NCBI GenBank assembly: GCA_947626355.1
Contig: CANQRV010000004.1
Span: 1-64,000, forward strand
Direction: 5' to 3'
Length of the DNA stretch: 64,000 bases
From: an uncultured Muribaculaceae bacterium
Lineage (GTDB): Bacteria; Bacteroidota; Bacteroidia; Bacteroidales; Muribaculaceae
A program made the position numbers and the translations under genes. The notes beneath the pieces are model-generated. The model ran no database searches and was not told the DNA's origin. It saw only the letters and a list, made by a program, of their open reading frames with translations. Position 1 is the first letter of the stretch, and the number at the start of each line of letters is the position of its first letter. Shown one piece after another: positions 38,753 through 47,656 of the stretch.

Positions 38753-41700
38753 ATGATCGGCACATCGTCTATACCCGTTTTGACGCGCACCCTCACGCGC
38801 TTCGGCTCGTGGGCCACGCTGATATGTGCCCTGGTGGTCTACTGGCTCACTATGGAGCGCGGCGCGTCATACTGGGACTGTCCGGAATACGTGGTCACCG
38901 CCGCCTCGCTCCAGATCGGCCATCCTCCCGGCAATCCGTTCTGGTCGCTGGCCATGCGGGTCGCCACCATGCTTGCGCCCCCCGGAAGGGAGGCCCTGCT
39001 GATCAATGCCGCCAGCGGACTGATGACGGCCCTTGCCGTCATGCTCCTGTTCCGGATCACATTCTATGCGGCGAGACAGCTGCCCGGCGTGGCCGCGTCG
39101 CGCCGGCGGGTGATGCTGGGAGCCCTGGCCGCTTTCGGTGGCGCGATGTCGTTTGCCTGGTGCGACTCCGTGTGGTTTTCCGCTGTGGAGGCCGAGGTCT
39201 ATGCCATGTCGCTGCTCCTCACGGCGCTGTGCGTCTGGCTCATGATCCGGTGGCGGGAGGCGTCGCCCGGACCTGCGCGAAGCCGGCTGCTGATTCTTAT
39301 CGCCTATCTCACGGGGCTCTCCATCGGTGTCCATCTGCTCAACCTTCTGGTCATCCCGGCCCTGGCGCTCATATATGTCTATACCCGGCGCGGCGACCGT
39401 CGGTCGCCCGGAGGCGTGGTCATGGCCCTGGCGGGGGCGTTCATTGCCATCGCCCTGATCCTTGGTCTGGTGATGCCGGGCCTCTTCCGGCTCGCGGGGG
39501 TTATGGAGCTGTTGTGTGTCAACATCCTCGGGCTGCCCTATTATTCCGGAGTCGTGGCTTTCTGCCTGCTGCTCATAGCGCTCTTCATCCTGCTCCAATG
39601 GCTCGCATTCCTTCGGGGATGCCGGCGCCTCTGCATGACGCTGTGGATGGCAGGCATGATGACGCTCGGCATCGGCGTCTATGGAGTGACGCTGATACGC
39701 GCTGCGGCCTCCCCGCCGATGAACGAGGGAGACCCCTCCGACATCTTCAGCCTCGCCGCCTACGTGGCGCGTGAGCAATATGGCTCTAAGCCGATACTGC
39801 GTGGACCCACACCCTTCAGCGAGCCGCTGCGCGAGGAGCGGCTCCTCTCCGCCGACACGACCGCCGACTACACGCGATACGCCCTTGAGAAGCGGCATCC
39901 ACGCATGGTGCGCGCTTTGCCGGGCGCGAAGGTCGCGCCGCGCACCAAATTCCTCACCGCCGCCGACTCCGCCGGCAACGCCTCGGTCATCTCCCGGGGG
40001 CACGGTTATGTGGTGGCCGATTATGATTTCTCCTACCGCTATGCCCCGGAGACCGAGATGTGGCTGCCGCGCATCACTTCGTCGAAACCCGCACATCTGG
40101 AGGCCTACCAGGCGTGGGCAGGAATGACCCTTGACAATATGGAGGAGGTGGAGGCCTCGTTTGCCGTCGACAGCGCCGGCGATTTCGTGGGGCGTCTTGC
40201 CCGCGGGGGCCGGAGGGAAAAAGTGGCCTCGCGCCGTCCCACATATCTCCAGAACTTCCGCTACCTTTTCTCATATCAGCTCGGATATATGTATTTCCGC
40301 TATCTGATGTGGAACTTCGCCGGGCGCCAGAACGACCTCCCTTCCACAGGAGAGATCGACCACGGCAATTTCATAACCGGTCTCCCTGCCGTTGACAATG
40401 CGATGCTCGGCGCGGAGGATGCCCTGCCTCCAGAGATGGGACGCGACAATGCCGGGCGCAATGTCTATTTCCTCATCCCTTTCCTCCTTGGAGTGTGTGG
40501 CGCGGTGGCGCTGGGAGTGTCGGGGCGTGCCGGGCGACGTGTATGCATGGTGGTGCTCACGCTGTTCATACTCACCGGACCGGCTATCGCTTTTTATGTC
40601 AACCAGACTCCGGGCGAGCCACGCGAGAGGGATTATTCCTTTCTCGGCTCCTACATGGCATTCTGCATCTGGGTGGCCTTCGGCATATACTTCGTTTCGC
40701 TCTGGGTGGCGCGTCTATGCCGGCGATATGTCAGGATGTCGTCGGGAAATGGCGCCCGTGTGGCCATGTCGCTGGGAGCTGTGCTTGCGTGTGGTGTCCC
40801 GGCCATGATGCTCGCCGTGAATCTTGACGACCACGACCGCTCCGGACGATGCGCCGTGGAGGATTTCTCTTCAAATCTCCTCAACTCACTCCCTCATGGC
40901 GCCATACTCTTTGTCGACGGCGACAACCATACTTTCCCCATATGGTATGCCCACGAGACCCTCGGAGTCCGCCCCGATGTCACGGTGGTGAATATCAGCT
41001 ATCTGGCCCTCCCGGCCTACCGCATATCCCTGATGCAGCCTCAGAGAGGGGCGCCGGGTCTTGAATCGATGGCCACGCCGGGACAGATAGCCTACGGCGC
41101 CTATCAGCTTGTCCCGGCATCGTATGTCTCCGATGGCGACACCCTAATGCTTGCCGACGCCTTGCGCGAGCTTTTCGCCGACACTGTCTCCTCTCCCCGT
41201 CTGCGCCGCAGCGTGGCGCTTCTTCCGGTAGGCGGTTCTACAGCCGCTGTCTCGCCGGCGCAGGCGATAGCCGACGGCGGGAGCCGCCGGCTGCAATGGC
41301 AGCAGCTCGCCGTCATCGACATAGTGGGGGCCAATGCTGAGGGCCGACGCCGTCCCGTGGTGTTCGACTCTTCTGTGAGGCGACGTTTCTACGGCTGGAT
41401 GGAGGCTGCCGTGAGGCCGACGCTTTTCGGCAGGGTCTACCTCCCCGGGGGCGACACCGCCGCGATGCGCGACCTCGACGTCAGGAGTGCGCTGGCGCTA
41501 CGCGGTGGCGGATTCTCGAGGAATGCCGGCCGATACGTGCCGTATCCCGACCCCACCACCGCCACCCAGCTGCGCTGCCAGCGCTCGGCGATGATACGCC
41601 AGGCGCGCCGCATGCTCGCCGTCGGCGACGCCGGAGGCGCGCTACGTGTGGCTCTGGCAGTCGACTCCGTGTTCCCGGCCTCCGCAATTCCCTTTATGTA

Positions 41701-41941
41701 TTCCCCGGCAGGCGACTCCCTCTATTACGAGGGGCATGAATACATATCGCTGCTTCGCGACCTCGCCGATGCCACCGGCTTCCGTCAAGCAGCCCTGAAG
41801 GCCGATACACTGGAGACCACTCTCCGGAGGCGTCTTGACGCCTACCGCACATACTACAACTCACTTCCTTCCGCCCGACGCCATGCCCTCTCCTATGAGA
41901 CCCTGCGCATGCTGCGCCACCCACAACCCAAAAGCAAATGA
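38753..41941 (+). CDS. DUF2723 domain membrane protein (GT-C/O-mannosyltransferase-like)
   Basis: WLTMERGASYWDCPEYVVTAASLQIGHPPGNPFWSL typical DUF2723 N-terminus, multi-pass. Confidence 0.9.
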   Translation: MIGTSSIPVLTRTLTRFGSWATLICALVVYWLTMERGASYWDCPEYVVTAASLQIGHPPGNPFWSLAMRVATMLAPPGREALLINAASGLMTALAVMLLFRITFYAARQLPGVAASRRRVMLGALAAFGGAMSFAWCDSVWFSAVEAEVYAMSLLLTALCVWLMIRWREASPGPARSRLLILIAYLTGLSIGVHLLNLLVIPALALIYVYTRRGDRRSPGGVVMALAGAFIAIALILGLVMPGLFRLAGVMELLCVNILGLPYYSGVVAFCLLLIALFILLQWLAFLRGCRRLCMTLWMAGMMTLGIGVYGVTLIRAAASPPMNEGDPSDIFSLAAYVAREQYGSKPILRGPTPFSEPLREERLLSADTTADYTRYALEKRHPRMVRALPGAKVAPRTKFLTAADSAGNASVISRGHGYVVADYDFSYRYAPETEMWLPRITSSKPAHLEAYQAWAGMTLDNMEEVEASFAVDSAGDFVGRLARGGRREKVASRRPTYLQNFRYLFSYQLGYMYFRYLMWNFAGRQNDLPSTGEIDHGNFITGLPAVDNAMLGAEDALPPEMGRDNAGRNVYFLIPFLLGVCGAVALGVSGRAGRRVCMVVLTLFILTGPAIAFYVNQTPGEPRERDYSFLGSYMAFCIWVAFGIYFVSLWVARLCRRYVRMSSGNGARVAMSLGAVLACGVPAMMLAVNLDDHDRSGRCAVEDFSSNLLNSLPHGAILFVDGDNHTFPIWYAHETLGVRPDVTVVNISYLALPAYRISLMQPQRGAPGLESMATPGQIAYGAYQLVPASYVSDGDTLMLADALRELFADTVSSPRLRRSVALLPVGGSTAAVSPAQAIADGGSRRLQWQQLAVIDIVGANAEGRRRPVVFDSSVRRRFYGWMEAAVRPTLFGRVYLPGGDTAAMRDLDVRSALALRGGGFSRNAGRYVPYPDPTTATQLRCQRSAMIRQARRMLAVGDAGGALRVALAVDSVFPASAIPFMYSPAGDSLYYEGHEYISLLRDLADATGFRQAALKADTLETTLRRRLDAYRTYYNSLPSARRHALSYETLRMLRHPQPKSK

Positions 41942-42486
41942 CACCCGACATACCTCCCATCTTCCTCATCGGCTACATGGGGTGCGGCAAGACCACTTTC
42001 GGACGCGCCCTCGCCAAGGCCACCGGCCGCGACTTCATCGACCTTGATTTCTATATCAGCCAGCGTTTCCGGGCAAGCATCCCGGAGATTTTCGCCGGCC
42101 ACGGCGAGAGCGGTTTCCGCCGCATGGAGAGCGCAATGCTCCGCGAGGTCGGGGAATTTCCCGGCGTGGTGGTGGCCTGCGGTGGCGGCACGCCCTGCTT
42201 CGGCTCCAACATCGACTATATGCTCGGCCGCGGCACTGTGGTGTGGCTTCAGGCTTCGCGCCGCCGTCTCCTTGAGAGGCTGCTGCGCGGGCGCCAGCGC
42301 AGGCCGCTCCTCGCCGGCAAGACGGATGACCAGGTGGCCGTAGCCATCGACGAGGGACTCCGCGCCAGAGAGCCCTTCTACAGCCGCGCCTCCATCCGTT
42401 TCAATGGCGACAGATTGGAAAACCGCAGCCAGATTTCGGCCACTATTGATGATTTTCTGACGGAATTCAAAGATTTATTTGCATAG
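41938..42486 (+). CDS. aroK: Shikimate kinase
   Basis: IFLIGYMGCGKTTFGRALAKATGRDFIDLDFYI...VVACGGGTPC. Confidence 0.92.
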   Translation: MTPDIPPIFLIGYMGCGKTTFGRALAKATGRDFIDLDFYISQRFRASIPEIFAGHGESGFRRMESAMLREVGEFPGVVVACGGGTPCFGSNIDYMLGRGTVVWLQASRRRLLERLLRGRQRRPLLAGKTDDQVAVAIDEGLRAREPFYSRASIRFNGDRLENRSQISATIDDFLTEFKDLFA

Positions 42487-42501
42487 TAGCGGGCTATTTG
42501 C

Positions 42502-42509
42502 TACTTTTG
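42502..42509 (+). promoter_or_regulatory. Bacteroidetes -7 element TACTTTTG
   Basis: TAnnTTTG with TTTG 20 bp upstream. Confidence 0.6.
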
Positions 42510-42565
42510 GGAATTAATAACCGGGCAGCATATACTTTGGCCGCCACTATAAAATCTATTACATC

Positions 42566-43666
42566 ATGACACAGAAGAATAATTCGTGCGACAGCGCTAC
42601 GCTCGAGGAGCCGAAGCCTGTGGAGGGTGGAGCCCGCAGGCCAAGGATCGGCATCGCGGGCAATAATCCCGACTCCGACGAGACGCGCATGCTGCTCACT
42701 CCCGAAGGATGCGGCATGCTTTGCAGCGGCGGCTTCGATATATGCATCGAGAGCGGCGCGGCCATTGACATATCGTTCACCGACGCCGACTACACCGGCT
42801 TCGGAGTATCCGTGGTGAGCCGCGAGGAGGTGCTCCGCTCTGACATCGTGCTGTCGTTCAGACCTCTCCCCGCCAAGGACATAGCACGCATGAATCCCGG
42901 AGGCGTGATGCTCTGCATGATGGACACCTCCCTTTTCGAGCCCGAGGTGATCAAGGCCCTGCAGACCCACAGGATCACTGCCGGATGCTTCGACAATATG
43001 TACAGCTACAACGACGAGCCTGTATTCGCCAATATCCTCGACGAGATCGACGGGCGCGGCGCGATCATGTATGCCCAGGAGGCCCTTTCCTATTCCGGAG
43101 GGGGCAAAGGCGTACTGATGGCCGGCGTGGCGGGCATCAATCCCTGCGAGGTGCTCATCATCGGCGACGGCAGCGATGTCTGCGCGGCAGCCAAGGCAGC
43201 CATGGCCGTCGGCGCTTCCGTCACGCTCATGAACAACGACATATCCGCCCTCCAGGTGGCTAAACAGTATTGCGGCGACCAGCTCAACTGCGTGGCCATA
43301 CATCCCAAGGTGCTCTATAATAAGGTGAAGACTGCCGATGTCATACTTCTCGGCACCTGCACCCGCACCTTCGAGTTTCCCAAGAATCTCTCGCCGGCGC
43401 TCAAGGACAACGTATATATCCTGAGCTTCGAGGAGACCCACCCCTCCATATCCGTGCCGCGCACGGTGGCCATGGCCTTGAGCAATGTGCTCGTCAATTT
43501 CTTCAACGAGCTGCTGATCAAGGGGGGCTTCAAGGAGATGGTGGCATCCACCCAGGGTGTGCAGTGTGGCGTCGTGACCTACGGAGGCACTCTCGTCGAC
43601 AAGCTTGTGGGCGCCTATCTCGGCATGCCGAGTGTGGACATCAGCGTGTTGCTTGCCACTAACTGA
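42566..43666 (+). CDS. Alanine dehydrogenase/transhydrogenase-alpha-like protein
   Basis: DETRMLLTPEGCGMLCSGG, EALSYSGGGKGVLMAGVAGINPCEVLIIGDGSDVCAAAKAAMAVGASVTLMNND. Confidence 0.8.
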   Translation: MTQKNNSCDSATLEEPKPVEGGARRPRIGIAGNNPDSDETRMLLTPEGCGMLCSGGFDICIESGAAIDISFTDADYTGFGVSVVSREEVLRSDIVLSFRPLPAKDIARMNPGGVMLCMMDTSLFEPEVIKALQTHRITAGCFDNMYSYNDEPVFANILDEIDGRGAIMYAQEALSYSGGGKGVLMAGVAGINPCEVLIIGDGSDVCAAAKAAMAVGASVTLMNNDISALQVAKQYCGDQLNCVAIHPKVLYNKVKTADVILLGTCTRTFEFPKNLSPALKDNVYILSFEETHPSISVPRTVAMALSNVLVNFFNELLIKGGFKEMVASTQGVQCGVVTYGGTLVDKLVGAYLGMPSVDISVLLATN

Positions 43667-43698
43667 GACGCCTTTACACCTGAATCCGCTTCCCTGGC

Positions 43699-44796
43699 AT
43701 GCGACACCGTAAGGCCCTGATACATCTCGTGTCGTCCAACCGATGGACCGGCAAGGAGCGCTACGCTCTCGACATCTGCCGCCATTTCATCGGCGAGGGA
43801 TGGAAGGTCTATGCCGTGACGCGCGACGCCCGTGGCGTCGACCCCCTTTTCAGCGAGCACGGCGTCACTCTGCTGCATGCCCCTCTGCGCGGCGTCTTCG
43901 ACCCCTCAAGCGCCCTCTCCATAGCCTCGCTGCTCAGGCAGTGTCCGGAGGAAGACACCATTGTCCACGTCCACCATTACCGCGACGCCTTCACCGCCCT
44001 GCTGGCACGCAAGATAGCCCGACGCCCCGACGTCAGGGTGGTCTCTACGCGCCATAACGCGCGCAAGGCCCTCAACTCGTGGCTGCTGCGCCGCATCTAC
44101 CGCAATCTCGACGCCCAGGTCTTCCTCTCGCGCCTCGCCTATTCTCGCTTCATCTCCACATGGCATTCACGCCGGCTCCCCTTCGATGAGGAGCGAACCG
44201 TGATTCTCGCCAACAGCCTCCTCGTGGAGCGCGCCGACATCCTCCCGGAGCCTCCCCGCGGCATCGTCACCGCGATGTTTCACGGAGCCCTGGAGCCGGG
44301 GAAGGGACTCGAGACCCTCATCGACGCCATGTCGATACTCAAGGACGACAGGATCCGTCTGAAGATTGTGGGTGGCGGCAAGCCCGACTATTCCGACGCG
44401 CTGCGGCGACGCGCCCAGGCACGCGGCGTGATGCATAAGATCGACTGGCACCGCCACACCGACCAGCCGATGGAGCTGATGGGAGCCTGCCATTTCGGAG
44501 TGCTCCCCACCGTGAGGGAGGAGGCTTTCGGGCTCGCCAACATAGAATACATGGCTTGCGGGCGCCCGCAGGTCACTACCTCCAGCGGCGCTCAGCTCGA
44601 ATATCTCACCGACGGGCGCGAGGCGTTTATCGTGCCTCCCCTTAATGCCGCGGCTCTCGCCGACGCCATGCGTCATCTCGCGCTCGATTCAGCCCTCCGC
44701 GCCCGCATGGGAGCCGCCGCCGCGCAACGTTTCAACTCCACTCTCGCCTGGCCTCTCTTCATCTCCAGGCTCCGGAAGGTGTATCTCGGTAAATAA
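43699..44796 (+). CDS. Glycosyltransferase family 4
   Basis: GALEPGKGLETLIDAMSIL...LKIVGGG...EEAFGLANIEYMACGRPQVTTSSGAQLEYLTDG. Confidence 0.92.
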   Translation: MRHRKALIHLVSSNRWTGKERYALDICRHFIGEGWKVYAVTRDARGVDPLFSEHGVTLLHAPLRGVFDPSSALSIASLLRQCPEEDTIVHVHHYRDAFTALLARKIARRPDVRVVSTRHNARKALNSWLLRRIYRNLDAQVFLSRLAYSRFISTWHSRRLPFDEERTVILANSLLVERADILPEPPRGIVTAMFHGALEPGKGLETLIDAMSILKDDRIRLKIVGGGKPDYSDALRRRAQARGVMHKIDWHRHTDQPMELMGACHFGVLPTVREEAFGLANIEYMACGRPQVTTSSGAQLEYLTDGREAFIVPPLNAAALADAMRHLALDSALRARMGAAAAQRFNSTLAWPLFISRLRKVYLGK

Positions 44797-44805
44797 TCTC
44801 CCGCT

Positions 44806-45450
44806 ATGGCCGACAATTATCTTGAACGCAAAATGGACGATCTCCGCGGCGGCCGCCTTTCGGGCCGTCCTCTGGCGGCCTCCTCTCCACGCAAGGGAAT
44901 CTTTTCAGTGCCGTTCCCTCCCAGACGCGTGGCCGTTGCCGGCATCGACGACACAGGGCTCGCTGTGGCCCGGTCCTTTCTCAAGGCCGGATGCCGTGTG
45001 GCCCTCTTCTTCGATGACGCCGGGGAGGGGGCGCGTCTGGCCCACGACGAGGGATTCCGCTTCCATCGCGTTGATGTCTCCGACCCTTCCTCTGTCGAAA
45101 CGGCGTTCCTCTCTCTGGCCGATGCATGGAGGGATGTCGACGTCGTTGTCGATAATACCTCCGGGTGCTCCGTGGCCACGTTGATCAGGCGTCTGTGGAT
45201 CAGGCGGCGCCGCCGCCTTCCCGATGCCTCCGGCTACAGGTCGCGCATGATGATGATATCCCGGAGGAAAACACGTTGCCCTTCCGACCCGCCGGCTTTT
45301 CCTGACGACACGGAGGAGGAGAGCGGCATAGCCACGCAGCGCATCTTCATTGATGGGATGTGCCCTGACGGCATCTCCGGCATTGTGGGAAGACTATGTC
45401 TCTTCCTCGCTCTGCCGGGTAACGAATGTATAAAAAACACCTGTATATGA
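44806..45450 (+). CDS. Divergent or degenerate SDR-like protein
   Basis: Rossmann-like AVAGIDDTGLAVARSFLKAGCRVALFFDDAGEGARLAHDEG...VDVSDPSSVETAFLSL..DVDVVVDNTSG, but no YxxxK. Confidence 0.5.
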   Translation: MADNYLERKMDDLRGGRLSGRPLAASSPRKGIFSVPFPPRRVAVAGIDDTGLAVARSFLKAGCRVALFFDDAGEGARLAHDEGFRFHRVDVSDPSSVETAFLSLADAWRDVDVVVDNTSGCSVATLIRRLWIRRRRRLPDASGYRSRMMMISRRKTRCPSDPPAFPDDTEEESGIATQRIFIDGMCPDGISGIVGRLCLFLALPGNECIKNTCI

Positions 45451-46481
45451 TAAGAAACCTGTATATGACAAGAAACCTGTATATGACAAGAAACCTGTAT
45501 ATGACAAGAAACCTGCTGATATCCGCCGTGATGCTGCTCGCATCGGCGGTTGCCTACGGCGCTCCGCGCCACGACGTGCCCCGCGATTCCATAATCCTCA
45601 GCGATCCATGCGTGCTCGCCGACGCCGCCACCCATACCTACTACATGACAGGCACCGGCGGCCACCTCTGGAAAAGCTCCGACCTCAAGACATGGAGCGG
45701 TCCTTACGATGTGATAGCTCCCGACACGTCATCATGGATGGGACCGCGTCCGGCTGTCTGGGCCGCCGAGATCCATCCATACAACGGCAAGTATTATTAT
45801 TTCGCCACTTTCACCAACGACTCCATAGAGATTGCCCGCAACCACAACGGCCGCATACCGCGCCGGGCCTCGCATGTCCTCGTCGCCGACACTCCCGAGG
45901 GCCCTTATAAGCCCGTAGGAAAGGCCGACTATCTTCCGGCCGACCGTCCCACACTCGACGGCACCTTCTGGGTGGAGCCCGACGGCACACCCTATATGGT
46001 GTTTTGCGGAGAATGGCTTTACAATGACGACGGCACTATGGAGGCAATACCCCTCACCGCCGACCTGTCGGCTCCGGCTGGCGAGCCCTTCATCCTGTTC
46101 AAAGCCTCGGCCTCGCCCTGGAGCCGCGAGAAAATCAACGGCGCCACCGTGCCAAACCGCGTCACCGACGGCCCATGGCTCTTCCGCACCGCGACAGGAC
46201 GCCTCGGCATGATATGGACTTCATGGATCTATAACGTCTACACCATGGGCGTGGCGTATTCGGAAAGCGGCTCCATCAAGGGGCCGTGGGTGCAGGAGAG
46301 CGACCCGATCACTCCGCCCGACTACGGCCACGGCATGATATTCCGCGATTTCAACGGCCGTGACCTCCTCTCGCTCCATAGCCACAAGGATGTCAACGGC
46401 CATTACATCCGCCGCCCCGCGTTGTTTGAGGTCGACCTTTCCGGCGACAGATTGCGTATCGTCAGAAAGATAGAGGACTGA
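45426..46481 (+). CDS. Glycoside hydrolase family 43-like protein
   Basis: Signal peptide; LSDPCVLADAATHTYYMTGTGG, WAAEIHPYNGKYYYFATF, DGTFWVEPDGTPYMVFCGEW. Confidence 0.85.
   Translation: MYKKHLYMIRNLYMTRNLYMTRNLYMTRNLLISAVMLLASAVAYGAPRHDVPRDSIILSDPCVLADAATHTYYMTGTGGHLWKSSDLKTWSGPYDVIAPDTSSWMGPRPAVWAAEIHPYNGKYYYFATFTNDSIEIARNHNGRIPRRASHVLVADTPEGPYKPVGKADYLPADRPTLDGTFWVEPDGTPYMVFCGEWLYNDDGTMEAIPLTADLSAPAGEPFILFKASASPWSREKINGATVPNRVTDGPWLFRTATGRLGMIWTSWIYNVYTMGVAYSESGSIKGPWVQESDPITPPDYGHGMIFRDFNGRDLLSLHSHKDVNGHYIRRPALFEVDLSGDRLRIVRKIED
45440..45511 (+). repeat. Four tandem 18-bp units CCTGTATATGAYAAGAAA
   Basis: 45440, 45458, 45476, 45494; first unit differs by 1 nt; in frame, each contains an ATG. 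Confidence 0.95.
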
Positions 46482-46513
46482 ACCCTGCTTTCCAGTCTCT
46501 GATTGCGGGGAGC

Positions 46514-47308
46514 CTATAGAAGACCGAAATGCCTGAAGGCGCCGGCTATGCCGCCGGCGTCGTCGGCTGTGGTCACATAGTCGGCGGCCTCCTTCACGGC
46601 TTTGCGGGCGTTGCCCATAGCCACTCCTATGCCCACATGGCGCAGCATCCCGATGTCGTTGCCGCCGTCGCCGAAAGCCATTGCCTCTTCAGGGCTGAAG
46701 CCGAAATGCGCTGCCATCCGGTCGATTCCCTTGCTCTTGTCGCTGTCGGCGGGTATCACGTCGCAAAACCATGGACTCCAGCTGATGTCGCGGCAGTGGA
46801 GCAGAGCATGGTTGAAGATGCCGCTGCGCTGGCGCTCGCTCTCCGTGCCGAACACCATCAGCTGCACCACCGGCTTCCCGACGGCTGTCGTGATGTCGGC
46901 CTCGGGTATATGGTCTACGTTCAGCCCTCCCGCCACCCGACGCACGTTGTCGTCGATGCGGTTGATGAAGATCTCGCCGTCGGCAGGCACCACGGCCACC
47001 GGCGTCTCGCAGTCGCGCGACAGAGACGCCAGGCGCTTTATGTCGCCGGGGTCGATGTTGTGGCGGTAGATGCACGTCTTCCTGTCGCCGAGCAGGCACA
47101 TGCCCCCGTTGACGGTGACGTAGCCGTCAAACTCCATGTCTCCCAGATTGTCGACCCATACGATATGGCGTCCGGTGCAGACAAACACCTTCACCCCCTT
47201 GCTCCTCACGGCCTCTATCGCGGCCCTCGTGTCGGCAGGCACTCCGCCGGCTCCTATGGGCACCAGCGTGCCGTCGATATCGAAAAATACAGCTTTGATC
47301 TGTTCCAT
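46514..47308 (-). CDS. HAD family (Cof-type) hydrolase
   Basis: VFFDIDGTLVPI, DKSKGIDRMAAHFGF, AFGDGGNDIGMLRHVGIGVAMGNA. Confidence 0.93.
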   Translation of the reverse strand: MEQIKAVFFDIDGTLVPIGAGGVPADTRAAIEAVRSKGVKVFVCTGRHIVWVDNLGDMEFDGYVTVNGGMCLLGDRKTCIYRHNIDPGDIKRLASLSRDCETPVAVVPADGEIFINRIDDNVRRVAGGLNVDHIPEADITTAVGKPVVQLMVFGTESERQRSGIFNHALLHCRDISWSPWFCDVIPADSDKSKGIDRMAAHFGFSPEEAMAFGDGGNDIGMLRHVGIGVAMGNARKAVKEAADYVTTADDAGGIAGAFRHFGLL

Positions 47309-47372
47309 ATTATTTCAACGTGCGCCCGGCCCGCTTGTTTTCCTGCCGCCTGTGATTTCATGTCTCTTTATG

Positions 47373-47413
47373 AAAAAGACGCCTTGGAGAAATGTCTCCC
47401 GGGGCGTCTTTTT
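47373..47413 (-). terminator. Strong intrinsic terminator between HAD gene and its upstream promoter
   Basis: aaaaagacgcc-tt-ggaga-aatg-tctcc-cg-ggcgtcttttt. Confidence 0.85.
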
Positions 47414-47529
47414 CTACTGTCATACTTCATAAGGACCGGATCATACCTCATCGGATGGAACCTAACTGCTTCCGCCCCCGGTATATTATGGCTTACGTAT
47501 GGGAAGGGGGCGTGTGGTCTGTCTTGACT
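47373..47529 (-). ncRNA. Candidate structured leader RNA or sRNA upstream of HAD gene
   Basis: Minus-strand promoter at 47536-47543 to terminator at 47373-47413; internal 7-bp GC stem CGCCCCC/GGGGGCG. Confidence 0.4.
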
Positions 47530-47535
47530 ACATTG

Positions 47536-47543
47536 CAAAATTA
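47536..47543 (-). promoter_or_regulatory. Bacteroidetes -7 element (TAATTTTG on minus strand)
   Basis: CAAAATTA on plus strand; CAA at 47564 gives TTG with 20-bp spacing. Confidence 0.65.
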
Positions 47544-47605
47544 CTATGATTCCGTCTCTCCCGCAATCCCCTCTGGAGGGTATTTCGGCTTAGCGTTTTT
47601 TTTCT

Positions 47606-47613
47606 TAATTTTG
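47606..47613 (+). promoter_or_regulatory. Bacteroidetes -7 element TAATTTTG
   Basis: 44 bp before ATG 47657. Confidence 0.6.
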
Positions 47614-47656
47614 CGGGCGTAAAAGGGGGCATAAGGCAGGCCCCGATTCATGACCC

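Noticed and set aside
38867-40096. 409-aa minus-strand ORF
   Set aside because: Antisense to the DUF2723 gene
45440-45511. Possible CRISPR-like repeats
   Set aside because: 18-bp units are directly adjacent with no spacers; in-frame coding VNTR instead
47373-47529. SRP (4.5S) RNA because of a GCGGAAGCAG stretch
   Set aside because: Lacks the conserved symmetric CAGGUCCGGAAGGAAGCAGC domain
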